Shown here piece after piece: positions 37,401-47,600 of a DNA stretch of 64,000 nt (the first letter of the stretch is position 1; each line of letters opens with the position of its first letter). The DNA comes from Zygaena filipendulae. Its lineage: Eukaryota > Arthropoda > Insecta > Lepidoptera > Zygaenidae. The stretch is taken from assembly GCA_907165275.2 (NCBI GenBank), contig OU015651.1:828501-892500 (forward strand). Reading direction: 5' to 3'. The translations under genes were made by a program, and so were the position numbers. The notes beneath the pieces were generated by a model, which did not search any database, was not told the origin of the DNA, and worked only from the letters and a program-made list of their open reading frames with translations.

Positions 37401-40400
37401 TGGGAAACAACAACATTTTACTTTAATCTAGGTACAGTACATATACAGTTGAACTACGATCAGCAATATGAATACAACAATAAATACAATAAATACAGTA
37501 GCATTGCTACACCAACTCTTAATATTAGGGCGTAAAGTTTAAAAGTTTTAATCTAACTTTATGTTTAAATGAGGACTTGGACAAATTAAATGGGTCTATG
37601 TTCGAGAATTTGAATAGAATAGAATAGAATAGAAAAAAGTTTATTTGATACCATTAAGATAAAATAAGTACAATCGTGAGACTTAAACTAGAATAGTTGG
37701 TACCAAAATGGCTACCACTCAGCATTGTAAGTATTAAGAATTCTAGAAAGTACACTGTTACTGCCATAATTCGTCGAGTGTGATGGAACACTAAAAAGAG
37801 AAGTATGGCGCGTGCGGCGCATGGGCACTGACAATGAAACCTGGGCCAAGAGATCAGGACAATCAATGTGCCCACGTATTATTTCAAACAATAGACACAT
37901 ATCCAGCAACTCACGACGCTGCTCCAAGGTAAGCAGTCCATGGACACGACAGCCCTGAACATAAGAGTCAACTGACCTATTTGGCTTACATTTAAAGTTA
38001 AGGGCACTCACGAATTTTTTTTGGATTCTTTCTATATTACCTTTATACACATCATAAGAGGGATTCCATATTGGACTAGCATACTCCAAGATGCTACGTA
38101 CGTACGCGAAATATAGGACTTTTATGCTAACAATATCTTTGAATGGTTGGCACGTACGTAGAACAAATCCAAGGTTACGATATGAGCTACTTGTAATCGT
38201 ACTAATATGCGAAGAAAAAAGCATCTTGGAGTCCAGCCAAACCCCCAGGTCACGCACCAATTCCACTCGCTTAATGTTCACGCTGTTGAAGTTATAGGTG
38301 AACACCAGTGGGTTACGCTTACGTGTGAAACTGATACACTGACATTTGTCTATGCTGACAGTGATGTTATTTTTTACGTAGTATTTGTATAGATTATTCA
38401 AATCCTCTTGTAGGAGTTCGCAGTCAGCAATAGAACGGACCTGTAAATATACTTTTTTATCGTCAGCATATAAAAGGTGCTGGGCATTGGTCAGAGAGTA
38501 AGATAAGTCAAAAATATATGCATCAAATAACAGGGGGCCAAGATGCGATCCCTGTGGGACACCGGAGGTTATTGTTATAAAGTCAGATCTGTGTCCACCC
38601 AACACAACAGCCTGAGAACGATTACTAAGATACGATTGGACCCAGCGCAATAAATCACCATGAATACCCAGCGCCTGAAGCTTGAGTAACAAGAGGCCGT
38701 GATCCACACGGTCGAAAGCTTTCTCGAAGTCCGTGTAGATCACGTCCACCTGACCCCCACCCTCCATGCGTCGAAGCACAAAATCTGAAAATAATGATAG
38801 ATTCGAAGTAGTTGAGCGATTTTTAAGAAAACCGTGTTGATTAGCAGGTATACCACGCTGTAACACAGGATACATAAGACTATAGACAGCTTTTTCGAAG
38901 ACCTTGCCGATGGTGTTTAGTATCGAGATAGGGCGATAATTTTTGATAGAGGACTTCGAGCCTTTTTTATAAACTGGAATAATGTGGGCGCTTTTCCATT
39001 TAGTAGGGAAAGTGCAATCTTTTAATGAACGTTGAAAGAGCAATGAGATAGGCAACGCAAGGCTCTCTGCACACGAGGAAAGAAAAAATGGAGAAATTCC
39101 ATCACAACCGGGGCCCTTGGATTTATCGAGTGTACGCAATAACCTCAGGACAGTCTCATGCTCAATGACAACACTTGATAACACTTCAGTACATGATTGT
39201 CTTATATCGTAATTACCGCGATCCTGACTCCTAATTACACTTGAACTAACAAAAACGCTCTCAAAATATTTGTTAAATGCATTACATATATGTGATCCGC
39301 CATTATATTTTTTGTTGTCAAGTACAAATTCATTAGGATAGTTACAACATTTACGCTTTGACTTTACATACTTCCAGAAAAATTTAGGAGAATTTTTAAT
39401 ATTATTTTCTGCATTATTTGTAAAAAATTCGAAGCATTCTTGCTGAACCCGGTGCTGCATGCATGATTAAATCTTCTTCAAGTAAGCCACATAACAAAAT
39501 TGACTGCGATTTTCCATGACCCAGTACGTGATATGACGATAAATTCCTTAGTTTTCTGTAGCGATAACGATTATAGATTGTTAACTTGGCTAAGGGGGCT
39601 GGTAAGTGTACTTACCTACTAATATACATATCAACGAATTTTAAAATCGTCACTTACCAGCTCAAGGCATTCCTGTTTGGAACCGAGCCAAAACCGATTG
39701 CCTTCGAACAGTCCAGATTGGTAGCGACCGGAGGCATCGACAGCTGAAATTCGGTATCACACCAGCCAGTATTATAATTAAGTAGGTAAGTAACTCTTTG
39801 TATAGAGAAGAAAGTATCCTCTATGGACTGGAAATAACTGAAAGTGAATTTGTTTGTTGTAGGTGTTTGTTGCGCTCTCACGCCTTAATGGCTCAACCGA
39901 TTATCATGAAATTTTGCACACCTACACGTTTTAAGGGTACAAAAAAGGACATAGAGCGCGAGAACTCTGAAATTAACGAGGGAACTGCATAAAATTTTGC
40001 AAACAACTCGTTGTCAGGGGTACAGAAAAGGATATTGGGTACTCTGCGGTAATTTCTCTATGTGCTTTTCTGTACCCTTGACAACGTAGTTGAGGCGTGA
40101 AAGCGTTACAAACAAACAAATTCACATTTGCATTTATGGTATTACATTATGCTGGTTATCATATAATAACTAGCTGTCCGCCGCGCTTTCACCCGCGTTA
40201 ATTTCGGAGTTCCCGCGGGAATTTCGGGATAAAAAGTACCCTGTGTGTGTGTGTGTTCTCTGTATCCCTGGTAACGTTTATGCAAAATTTCATGGTGATC
40301 GGTAGAGCCGTTAAGGCGTGAAAGCGTAACAAACAGACAGACAGAGTTACTTTCGCATTTATAATATTAGTAGGCAGGGATATCTGCCAACTACCTGTTA

Positions 40401-41679
40401 CCAGTTCCCCACAGCAACAGCACCAGCGATAAACAAATATCATCAGTAGACAGGAAGAAAACGAAACTATGCATTCGGATCAAATAAGCAAAGACAAAGG
40501 AGCTAGAACCGCAAGGGAGAGAGGCAAGTTTGGCCAGTGTCAATGAACAGTAAATCGCCGAGAAAAAAAATCATCGATAATGGCTAATCGAAAAAAAACA
40601 AATGATAATAAGCACTTGTTTTTCTTTTTTATTATTATTTATCGTTACTTAACTCTCACAGTTCAATCGAGCGTGACAGATCGTCACGATACCTACGCTG
40701 GTAATTACGGAAGAATCAAAATTTCCTATAGGCATAGAGATTATACATATTGTGCAGCCCCTTAACTGAAACCACCAAGAACGATGGTAATCGACTACAA
40801 ACTAATTGTTTATGAGAAAAATCTTACTAAAGTTGCTACACAATGAACTGCTATGCCTCCGTCCCCTAGAATCCCCTGTTAAGGTCGACTCTCATTAATT
40901 TTTTTTTCCAAATGGATCCCCTTATCAAAGATCCCCTGGGGGATTTTATTAGGATTTTTTTCCACACAGTTCCTCTTGACAAAGTAATATTTTTTTGTAG
41001 TAGCAAGCGGAGCAAGTTATTTCTGATACGAACACTTGCAGCCCAGTGTACCTTGCTAATTGTTGGGTCTATTGAACTGAGGCGTTCGTTAGCACGGCGA
41101 GAAAGTCGTGTAATTTGCAACTGTAATTGTGTTTTTGTCATTTTCACGGCAAGTGGCTAACTACCTACTCATATATACATATTTACCTACAACTAATTCT
41201 CGCTTATTCTCGGTTGCACGCTCCGCCATTTGGACATAGATAAGCAATAGTGTGTTAACCCACACTGGAAAAATTTTGAGTAAATCGTGTTTTAAAATTA
41301 TAGCGTCATTTTCTGTCAACATTTTTTATGCTCAATATTTAGTCACATACTTAAACAATGTAATAAGGTAAACACATAATTAAAAAACGTTCCCTAACAC
41401 TCAATATATCGTTCTGAATAGGTAACTTAATTTTGTGGGTTAACATGTTATTGCTTATCTGCGTCCATTTAAGACCAGTGATATCACAAAAAAGGGGTTT
41501 TAAGACCAACGATATCACAACAAAGGGGTAGATGAGTTATATCAGCTTACCTATACTATAATAATCCACTTCACAACACACAGATCTACTTGATCTCACA
41601 CTAAGCTATAAGCTTGTGTCATGGAAACCAAGCAAACGTGGTATATACTACACATATTATTACATATATATTATACTAT

Positions 41680-41745
<66 letters not shown>

Positions 41746-43479
41746 ACCCAGACTGGAAAATGGAACCCTGTGTTCATCACACAAAGTCCACCCCCACCGG
41801 GAATCGAACCCGGAACCTTTTGATTAGCAGGCATGGTGACCATTGCGCCAATCGGTCGTAGACTATAGTCTATAAGTTAAATTATGTAAAGTGAAAAACT
41901 GATCATAAGAGAAAGTGAGACAGATATAATATACTCTCGCACTAAAAGGCATGGCGCGTATCAGTTGTACATGTGTATTATTACACAATGACATATCTGT
42001 CTAGCTTTCTTATTGTAATATCATTGCTTATTATAATTAGATGGTTAAATTAAAAAGTGTTACTAAGATAATAATCTATACCATAAGCCTAGGAATACGT
42101 ACTTATAAGAATTTGCACCCTGAATCCGTAAGTGATCGTAAAATCGCCAGACGAATATAGCCCTTATTTCTTCACATTAAGCACCAAAAAAACAAATTAC
42201 GCTAACCAGTTAATTTCATTCATTAATTCATATCTTTTCACTGTGCGGCGTTAATTCCGTTACTTTCGTATATATTTACCCGTAAAATAATGCAACCGTA
42301 ACGATGTTACTGTCGTACTATAGACCATATTTGGAGTAGGTAAGCATCTGTTGAACTATAGTGTGATACAAATGGACACAAAACAATACACAACTCGGTA
42401 GATTACCTATAATAATATAAAAATGAGTCACTACTGAGTACCAGGATCACAAAGCCAGGATCCTAACTAATATTATAAATACGAAAGTGAGTTTGTTTGC
42501 TACAACTTACACTTTCACGGCTTAATGGCTCTACCGATATCACGAAATTTTGCATACACGTTGTCAGGGGTACAGAGGACATAGGGTACTTTTTATACCA
42601 GAATTCCCGCGGGAACTCCGAAATTACCGCGGGAACAGCTAGTCAGTAGGTACCATATTTAAGTTATATTTCGTATATTCGCACTCCGCTTTGCTCGTCT
42701 ATAGTTAACGTTGTGTTCTAAATTCAAATGCAACAGAACTCTGCTGAACAGTGACAGTGTCTCTAGCAGCGTCTAGTCTTTACCAGGCCAGCGACACTCC
42801 CTTGAACCATAAGTTAGGTACTATGGATTTATGCGCGAACTTCTTTACCAACTTTGGAATACTTAACCGAATTTCTATGGCTGCGTCATACATTGCATTG
42901 GTATGGTTGGCACAAAATGCTTTCATAGATTTGTTCAGCGATTAGTATGGAAGTGCCTACTCTTAAAACGTAGTGATTATTTGCTCAGTGGTCTTTACTA
43001 CCTACTCTATAGGTATAACTGCGTTATTTGTAAATCAATGTTAGAGTCGATCAAGAGTTGATATACGCAGTTGGCAATAAACAAATTGACAAAAACTATG
43101 AATCCTCAATCTACGTAGAGTAGGTACCTATTCGTAGATAATATCTATTTATTTTTGAAGTCAACAACTTACCAATATAAGCCCACGTTTCACCGTCGGA
43201 TAAATTCTTAAAGAACACGCTCACGTCTGTCCAGCAATCCCGTCCAAGAACTAAGTGCACACCATTCGCAATTTTGGGCCATACAGCAGCCAAAAACGCC
43301 GGGTCGTACAAGTTGAACAAATTTTCATACACTTCGCCGCGACCGCGCAAAACGGTTCTGAAGCGGACTTTTTCCTTTTTCACGTTGCCCAGCATTACCC
43401 GGGAACCGTCACCATCACTGATTGTTATGCATTCGGCCAGTATAAAGATTAAAAATAATTTGCACAATCTTATATCCAT
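28451..43479 (-). CDS. NRF-6-like multipass membrane protein (gene B), complete, K-x10-H variant
   Basis: Thirteen exons on the minus strand: 43479-43173, 39743-39658, 37231-37132, 36535-36399, 35575-34789, 34716-34629, 33958-33830, 33729-33564, 32753-32578, 31443-31314, 30212-30056, 29458-29316, 28570-28451 (TAG). Phases join into 841 codons. The start (43479) is followed by a signal peptide (MDIRLCKLFLIFILAECITI). The NRF domain follows, with LYDPAF, DGETWAYIG and AVDASGRYQSGLF. Exon 5 is large (787 bp): it holds LGVCLPKSC, a membrane helix (ALIIIALTLVLVLLAVIATI), a charged loop with C-x2-C-x6-C-x10-C, and the start of the acyltransferase-3 domain. There LVHCLKIFATFWIIFVH has Lys where paralogue A and the family have Arg (K452, H463). 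At least seven introns share position and phase with gene A; B lacks A's four introns in the middle and has its own phase-0 intron after QECLEL. Convergent with A, so an old tandem or inverted duplication is likely. Substrate unknown; activity uncertain because of the Arg-to-Lys change. Confidence 0.92.
28765..29090. mobile_element. Palindromic TGACGTCA MITE, diverged
   Basis: Contains GCGTGACGTCACAAC, AATATTGGACAC and GACGGACTAATTAGAATTTT; right end AATACCCAATTG. In gene B intron 12. Confidence 0.7.
29457..29705 (-). repeat. Tandem ~122-bp duplication including the splice acceptor of gene B exon 12
   Basis: Both units start (plus strand) GCCTATGTNTCGTGACG and run through ACAGCCGAATGCA to GGTTAAAAATGAATCCCTAT. 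On the minus strand each ends CACGA(C/A)ACATAG|GC; only the proximal one (29458) opens exon 12. A related GGAAGTCGGTTAAAAA piece occurs at 31551-31596. Confidence 0.75.
29745..29995. mobile_element. Palindromic TGACGTCA MITE, diverged
   Basis: TTTAGTCCGTCTTGTGGATT to GACGGACCAAATAGAATTTT; centre partly deleted (GCGTGACGCCC only). In gene B intron 11, ending about 60 bp from the exon 11 splice donor. Confidence 0.7.
30017..30049 (-). repeat. Partial copy of gene B exon 11 just past its donor
   Basis: Minus strand TGTTTGTGGGCGGTGTCCCT with TGGCG recurs 7 bp after the splice donor; the same block begins exon 11 (about 30200-30170). It suggests a small duplication of exon sequence into the intron. 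Confidence 0.7.
30831..31281. mobile_element. MITE-like element with GCGTTCCGTGG ends
   Basis: GCGTTCCGTGG at the left and CCACGGAACGC at the right, with inner inverted similarity (TTCTGTGGCCTGGTG against GTTCTGTGGCTTGGTTG). It ends about 33 bp from the 5' splice site of gene B exon 10. Confidence 0.6.
31640..31765 (+). mobile_element. LINE 3' end fragment
   Basis: GGGCGGATATTTTATGGATG, TGTCAAAAAGAGCCATATTT, ending AATAAAATTATTTGGCTTTG. Mirror-strand relative at 50308-50425 (GTCAAATAATTTTATTCAAA). Both lack coding sequence. Confidence 0.6.
32005..32510 (-). repeat. Two Lep1-variant units in tandem, gene B intron 9
   Basis: Units 32005-32208 and 32213-32510, each with CTAGCTRT..CCGCG, TTTTAAGTTGG and ACAAAC(C/A)ACGTGACGCGTAA. 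The array ends about 70 bp from exon 9. Confidence 0.75.
32788..32840. repeat. GA-rich microsatellite
   Basis: AGAGAGAGAGAGACGGAGAG; 35 bp upstream (minus sense) of gene B exon 9, so it forms the polypyrimidine tract of that acceptor. Confidence 0.8.
33075..33308. mobile_element. Fold-back MITE with ~110-bp arms
   Basis: Begins CGGCCGCACTCAGAGTCGAC and ends GTCGACTCTGTGCGGCGG. Almost the whole 234 bp is palindromic, with arms containing TTAATGATTACTTAGTTAAG and TGCCAATTAACATTAAT. Flanked by TAA on both sides, which suggests a PIF/Harbinger type. In gene B intron 8. Confidence 0.85.
35651..35836 (-). repeat. Lep1-type repeat, gene B intron 4
   Basis: ACTAGCTGTTCCCCGCGG to ACAAAATTAGTAGGGATG. 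Confidence 0.8.
36027..36357. mobile_element. Palindromic TGACGTCA MITE
   Basis: AATGGGCATGTGGACTAA to TAGTCCACATCCCCATT; both GTGACGTCAC motifs kept. In gene B intron 4, ending about 40 bp from exon 4. Confidence 0.85.
36611..37104 (-). repeat. Two Lep1-type repeats, gene B intron 3
   Basis: Copies at 36611-36815 and 36899-37104, both beginning with CCGCGGTTTC and ending with a TTATAAT(A/T) tail. Nearly fill the intron between exons 3 and 4. Confidence 0.75.
37272..37600 (-). mobile_element. Probable second LINE 3' fragment
   Basis: A T/A run (TTTATTTTTATTTTATTTTA, about 37272-37300) looks like the tail of a minus-strand retroposed fragment; upstream sequence has no ORF. Placed between the RT element and gene B exon 3. 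Confidence 0.4.
37605..39466 (-). mobile_element. 5'-truncated LINE with reverse-transcriptase frame
   Basis: A 582-codon frame (39460-37712) encodes the C-terminal part of a non-LTR ORF2. It contains KGPGCDGISP, KWKSAHIIPVYKKG, YRPISILNTIGKVFEK, DFEKAFDRVDHGLLL, the SGVPQGSHLGPLLF block and the catalytic YADD, then the thumb and a tail (DLGVWLDSKM). The endonuclease domain is missing, as expected for 5' truncation. The 3' end has AATAAA next to a TATTC repeat. Jockey/CR1-like by motif spacing. It lies in gene B intron 2 in the same orientation; copies like this do not move alone. Confidence 0.88.
39850..40376. repeat. Lep1-type repeats in gene B intron 1
   Basis: A decayed plus-strand unit (39850-40040) and a complete minus-strand unit (40169-40376: ACTAGCTGTCCGCCGCGC to TTATAATATTAGTAGGCAG). 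40380-41230 holds no recognisable feature. Confidence 0.7.
41231..41467. mobile_element. MITE, TGGACATAGATAAGCAATAG family, copy 1
   Basis: Inverted ends of ~33 bp: TGGACATAGATAAGCAATAG with GTTAACCCAC, and the mirror at the right (GTGGGTTAACATG, TTGCTTATCTGCGTCCA). Second copy at 46230-46478. Confidence 0.8.
41550..41860 (-). mobile_element. tRNA-derived SINE, fuller copy
   Basis: On the minus strand it starts near an A-box-like TTGGCGCAATGGTCACC, then B-box GGTTCGATTCCCGGTGG, GTGATGAACACAGGG, a long TA run, and a tail ending GTGGATTATTA. Same family as the split copy at 11.83/17.67 kb and the decayed copy at 9.87-10.08 kb. Lies in gene B intron 1. Confidence 0.8.
41682..41742. repeat. (TA)n microsatellite inside the SINE
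   Basis: About 30 uninterrupted TA units. In the sister SINE the same place was the target for the TA-specific mariner. Confidence 0.95.
42465..42643 (+). repeat. Lep1-type repeat, gene B intron 1
   Basis: CTAATATTATAAATACGAAAG to TTACCGCGGGAACAGCTAGTC. Confidence 0.8.
42784..42990 (-). mobile_element. hAT-like MITE, second copy
   Basis: Minus-strand relative of 6775-6976, flanked by identical 8-bp copies GTCTTTAC (42776-42783, 42991-42998). A 64-codon plus-strand frame here is a product of the repeat, not a gene. In gene B intron 1. Confidence 0.8.
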
Positions 43480-43972
43480 GACCGACGTGCGTGTGGACTA
43501 GTCGAACGCAGAAACTGAAATACCTAGATGTGTAGCAATGCGTGCTTGAGAACATACCTACTGACCATACATTTACCGACTACAGTGTAAATCAGTGAAA
43601 TGTGATTTTTCACTGACTCTCCCTTTTGAGTCATTTGACCACATAGCCAAATTTCATTTATTCATTCCTTGTTTTTAAATGTCAGTAACAGTTCGTTACG
43701 AAAGAACATGTCACGCTATGTTCTATATAATGAAATAAGATTACGTCTTTAATTATATCTGGCACTAGCTGATCCCCTGCGATTTCACCTTAAAATAAGC
43801 CTAAGTAGGTACCGATCTCCGTGATTTTATCTTCAATACGGTAGTGCACACCGTAACGGATCCAATTTCCCAAAAACCCATCCTCGGCATTTGTCTAGAT
43901 TGTAATATTAGACTTCAGGTGCGTTAGGTTCTATTCCTGGAATCTGCTGCAGTCTGCAGCAGCCCGCGAGTC

Positions 43973-44138
43973 CAGGTGCGGATCAACGGGGGGCAGTAGG
44001 TGCACTTGCCTCCCTCTGAAGGCTAAATTAAGTACTTTAGTCGGACCTTAGAAAAACCTCTCCGACCCTGTATATTCTAAATATTTCATGGTGCAACCAA
44101 AATCACCCCCCCACAACCAAATCCCAGAACTGCGCCTG
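43973..44138. mobile_element. Deleted, decayed relative of the 2.43-kb hAT element
   Basis: 166 bp starting CAGGTGCGGATC and ending AACTGCGCCTG. Its outer parts (AGGTGCACTTGCC; TTTCATGGTGCAACCAAAAT) match the two subterminal ends of the element at 55187-57617. Flanks CGCGAGTC and AACGAGTC agree at 6 of 8 bases as an eroded target duplication. Lies between genes B and C. Confidence 0.75.
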
Positions 44139-44667
44139 AACGAGTCAGGACATGTAGCCTTATAGGTATAGATTCATGTTGCGCTACATAATAATAAAAT
44201 ACAAAAATATGTTAGTAATTACTTTTATTTCATTTCTCAAAAAACATTCATAACTTAAATTCGGCTCCAGAATTATGCGAACTAGTTGCACGGTGTGGCC
44301 AGACGTGGAGAAAACGTATAATTTCTACCACGTGTTACAAAATCCATTTACTATTTATTGATTGTCTTACGTAGAGTTTGTAAGCGCAATAGTCAATTTG
44401 TAAATAAAACCCTCTGTTATCTATTGACGTCAACTTTTATTAAAATATCGACGACGACGGCCACAAACCTCGAACCGCGGCAACATTTCAACTCACTAGC
44501 TAGCGCACTTCTGGACCCGAGTGTAGATTGAAATCAATTCATTACGTGTACTTAGTAAATACAATTATCTAGATTTGATACTCTTATATCGGGTTCACTG
44601 TAGTCTCTGCACACTCACAAACACACCATTAACGTACGATATCGTATCTTATGTCCTTGCTGTAGGG

Positions 44668-47600
44668 TTACATCGGCCTGAGTCGTTTGTTCGGCCGCTG
44701 GCCGTCGTTCATGAACCCGCCCTGCCGGCAGAAAAAAAAAACAAATATTAGCTCCACGACCACAGATTTCGAATTAGGAACTGAAACGCAACGATGGCTC
44801 CGCTGGCATATTTACCAGAGATGACGTGTTTCTCGTCAAATTTTCAACTACAGGAAACGCTGAAACGAATGCACAGAAAAAAAAACTCATGAGCAAAGAT
44901 ATAAAGTCGTGCCTTCACTTCACATGTTGTTTAGTTTTACCGCATTTCTTTGCACATTTTGTTCCAATTCTTTGCATTCATTTCTTATTACATTAGGGAT
45001 CTTGATCGCTAGGCCGTAAGCGGTGCATGCGCGTTAGTTTTACATTGCTGCCTCTATTGGTCATGGCGCGAGTGTGAATATGCCAATAGAAGTCATGTTT
45101 TATGGGTCGTATCTATTTTTAATGCTAATAAGTAGAATAAAAACTTCGTTGGTGAGCGCCTCTAGCGAAAAAGTTCCCTTTTAAATCAGAAAAAAAACAA
45201 TAGCATTTATGAAGCAAAAATTGCAAAAAAATCCAGTAACTATTAAATGTATAAAATGATGCGTGCAAACAATAAATACATAACCAACAGAAATGGGCTT
45301 AATTTTATAAACGCCAAAAAACCCCGACTACGTTTATTTTGTACTAAAAGCGGTCTAGTACCTACAGCTCATTTTGTTCCACATTCAGCACTAAATCAAC
45401 AACGTGGTTTGGGTGCGAGGAATGTAGAACAGAATGAGCTTAGTCAAAGAATCTGAAGAAAATAAAAACACGCGAGCTGAAAACCGTACCAGACATCATA
45501 TTATAATTGTAATAAAAAATTGTTGCAATGTTTGCAATTGGCTACTTGACAAAAAATTTTTTTTTAGTCCGTCGTGTAGATTAGTAAAAAATATTGGACA
45601 CGTATTTTTTCTTTTTTTACGTACTCAAAAAATAACAGAGATACATTGAGTTGAAATTTCGCGTGACGTCACAATTCGGTGCGGTTTGTATGGCGCTTAT
45701 AATGAATATTGACGTCACGAGCCCCCCACCCTAAACTTTAATGCGATTTATCTATGTTCATTTTCATTAAATTGAAAAAGCAAAAAATACGTGTCTATTA
45801 TTTTTTTATTTTCTAACTGACGGACTAATTAGAATTTTGATATTCATACCTTGGAGAATACCCAATTGTTTTGATGTAACAAAATGCTGTCTAACGGCCG
45901 CACTCAGAATTCAACTAGTTAGGTTAAACTCAGTTGAATGCCAATTAACATTAATTCACTGAATGCAGTTTTGTTTTAAAAATCTTTACTTAAAACTAAG
46001 TAATCATTAAAACGACCCTGAGTGCGGCCGCTAGTCGTCACTTGTGTGTATGTATTTAATAATATGATAAACTAGCTGTCCCCCGCGATTTCATCCGCGG
46101 TATTTTGAAATTTCGGGATAGAAACTATCCTATCTAAGTTGGGCCAAATTACAACATAGTGACCAAATTTCATCATGATCGGTTCATTAGTTTAGAAGTC
46201 CATCGCGGACAAACAACGTGACGCGTAATTGGACATAGATAAGCAATAGTGTGTTAACCCACACTGGAGAAATTTTGAGTAATTAGTTTGAGTTGAGTAG
46301 TTTTAAAATTATAGGGCCATTTTGTGTCAACATTTTTTATCTTCAATATTTAGTTACATACTTAAACAATGTAATAAGGTAAACACATAATAAAAAAACG
46401 TTTTCTAACTCTCAATAAATCGTTCTGAGTCAATAACTTCGTCTCGTGGGTTAACACGTTATTGCTTATGTGCGTCCAATTTATAGATATATTATATTAA
46501 GATATGTAGGTACGTTACCGGCCGGCCCATGTACCCCTGCGGCGGCATGTACGAGTTGAGCGGCGGCGGCACGAACCCGCCGCGCGGGAAGGCCGCGCCG
46601 CGCGCCGGGAACCCGCCGCGCCCGCGCGCGCCGCCTGCCGCGTGCCACAACACGACACAACACGTTACAACACGTCACGTCACAACACATGTACACAATA
46701 ACAACCCAGTCCCGAACATCCCGAAAATTAGGAAGATAAATTTACTAGTACTTTATTAGGTACGTATTATGATAGTCATAACTAAAATCAGATAAGTGCC
46801 TCTGGCAATAACGCCGCCTTTTACTCTATCCTCGCTTCTTGTTTGTTTTAAAATATCTTTCAGGGAAATAAGTAAAATACATTCGAATTTCAATTTGAAA
46901 TCTGAATAAAATGTAACCGTAGCAATTCACCCTGAATTATTTAGCGGTAGGTATATAAGGTGTGGTAAAATTTGCTGCACATATTTACAGGGTAAAAAGT
47001 ATACACCGTTATAATGATGTTCATAAAATAAAAAAGATAAAGAAAATAAAAAAGGTAAAGAAAAAAAAAATAAAACCACCCGTTAAGGCGCTCGCCGCTC
47101 AATCGCTTTACACACACTTCACCGCGCCCCAGTATCTAAGATCAATGACCTTGGTCGTCGCTCGATCGAGCTGAACAGCTCATGATTCGCTCGCTGTGTG
47201 CGTGGCGCGTGCCTTTTATACGTATTAGTGGGCTACGTATATTGTTTACCTTGTAAATGTGGTTGTAACCGAACTTATAATATTATTTTTTCGCTTATCC
47301 TGTTTGTTATAACGTACACTCTCAGCCCTGCGAATATTTGCAGCTATATTTACCACATCTTATATATTATACCACTCTACTATGTGTGCGTGTACCGACC
47401 TCTGAAGTTGCCCCGGGCGTTGAAGGCGGCGCCTCCACCGCCGCCGCCTCCGCCGCCCCGCGGACGGAAGCTGTTGTTGGGGCGCGCGCCGCCACCGGCG
47501 CTGGCGCCCGGGCTGGCGGGCACGCTGCTCTTGTTGTGCTGCGAGTGCTGCCGCTTGTTCTGCAACACACAAGCGATGTACGCATCGTCAGAACACTCCA

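Noticed and set aside
42751..42945. 64-codon frame that looked like an exon in gene B intron 1
   Set aside because: It is inside a hAT-like MITE with 8-bp duplications and a copy at 6775-6976.
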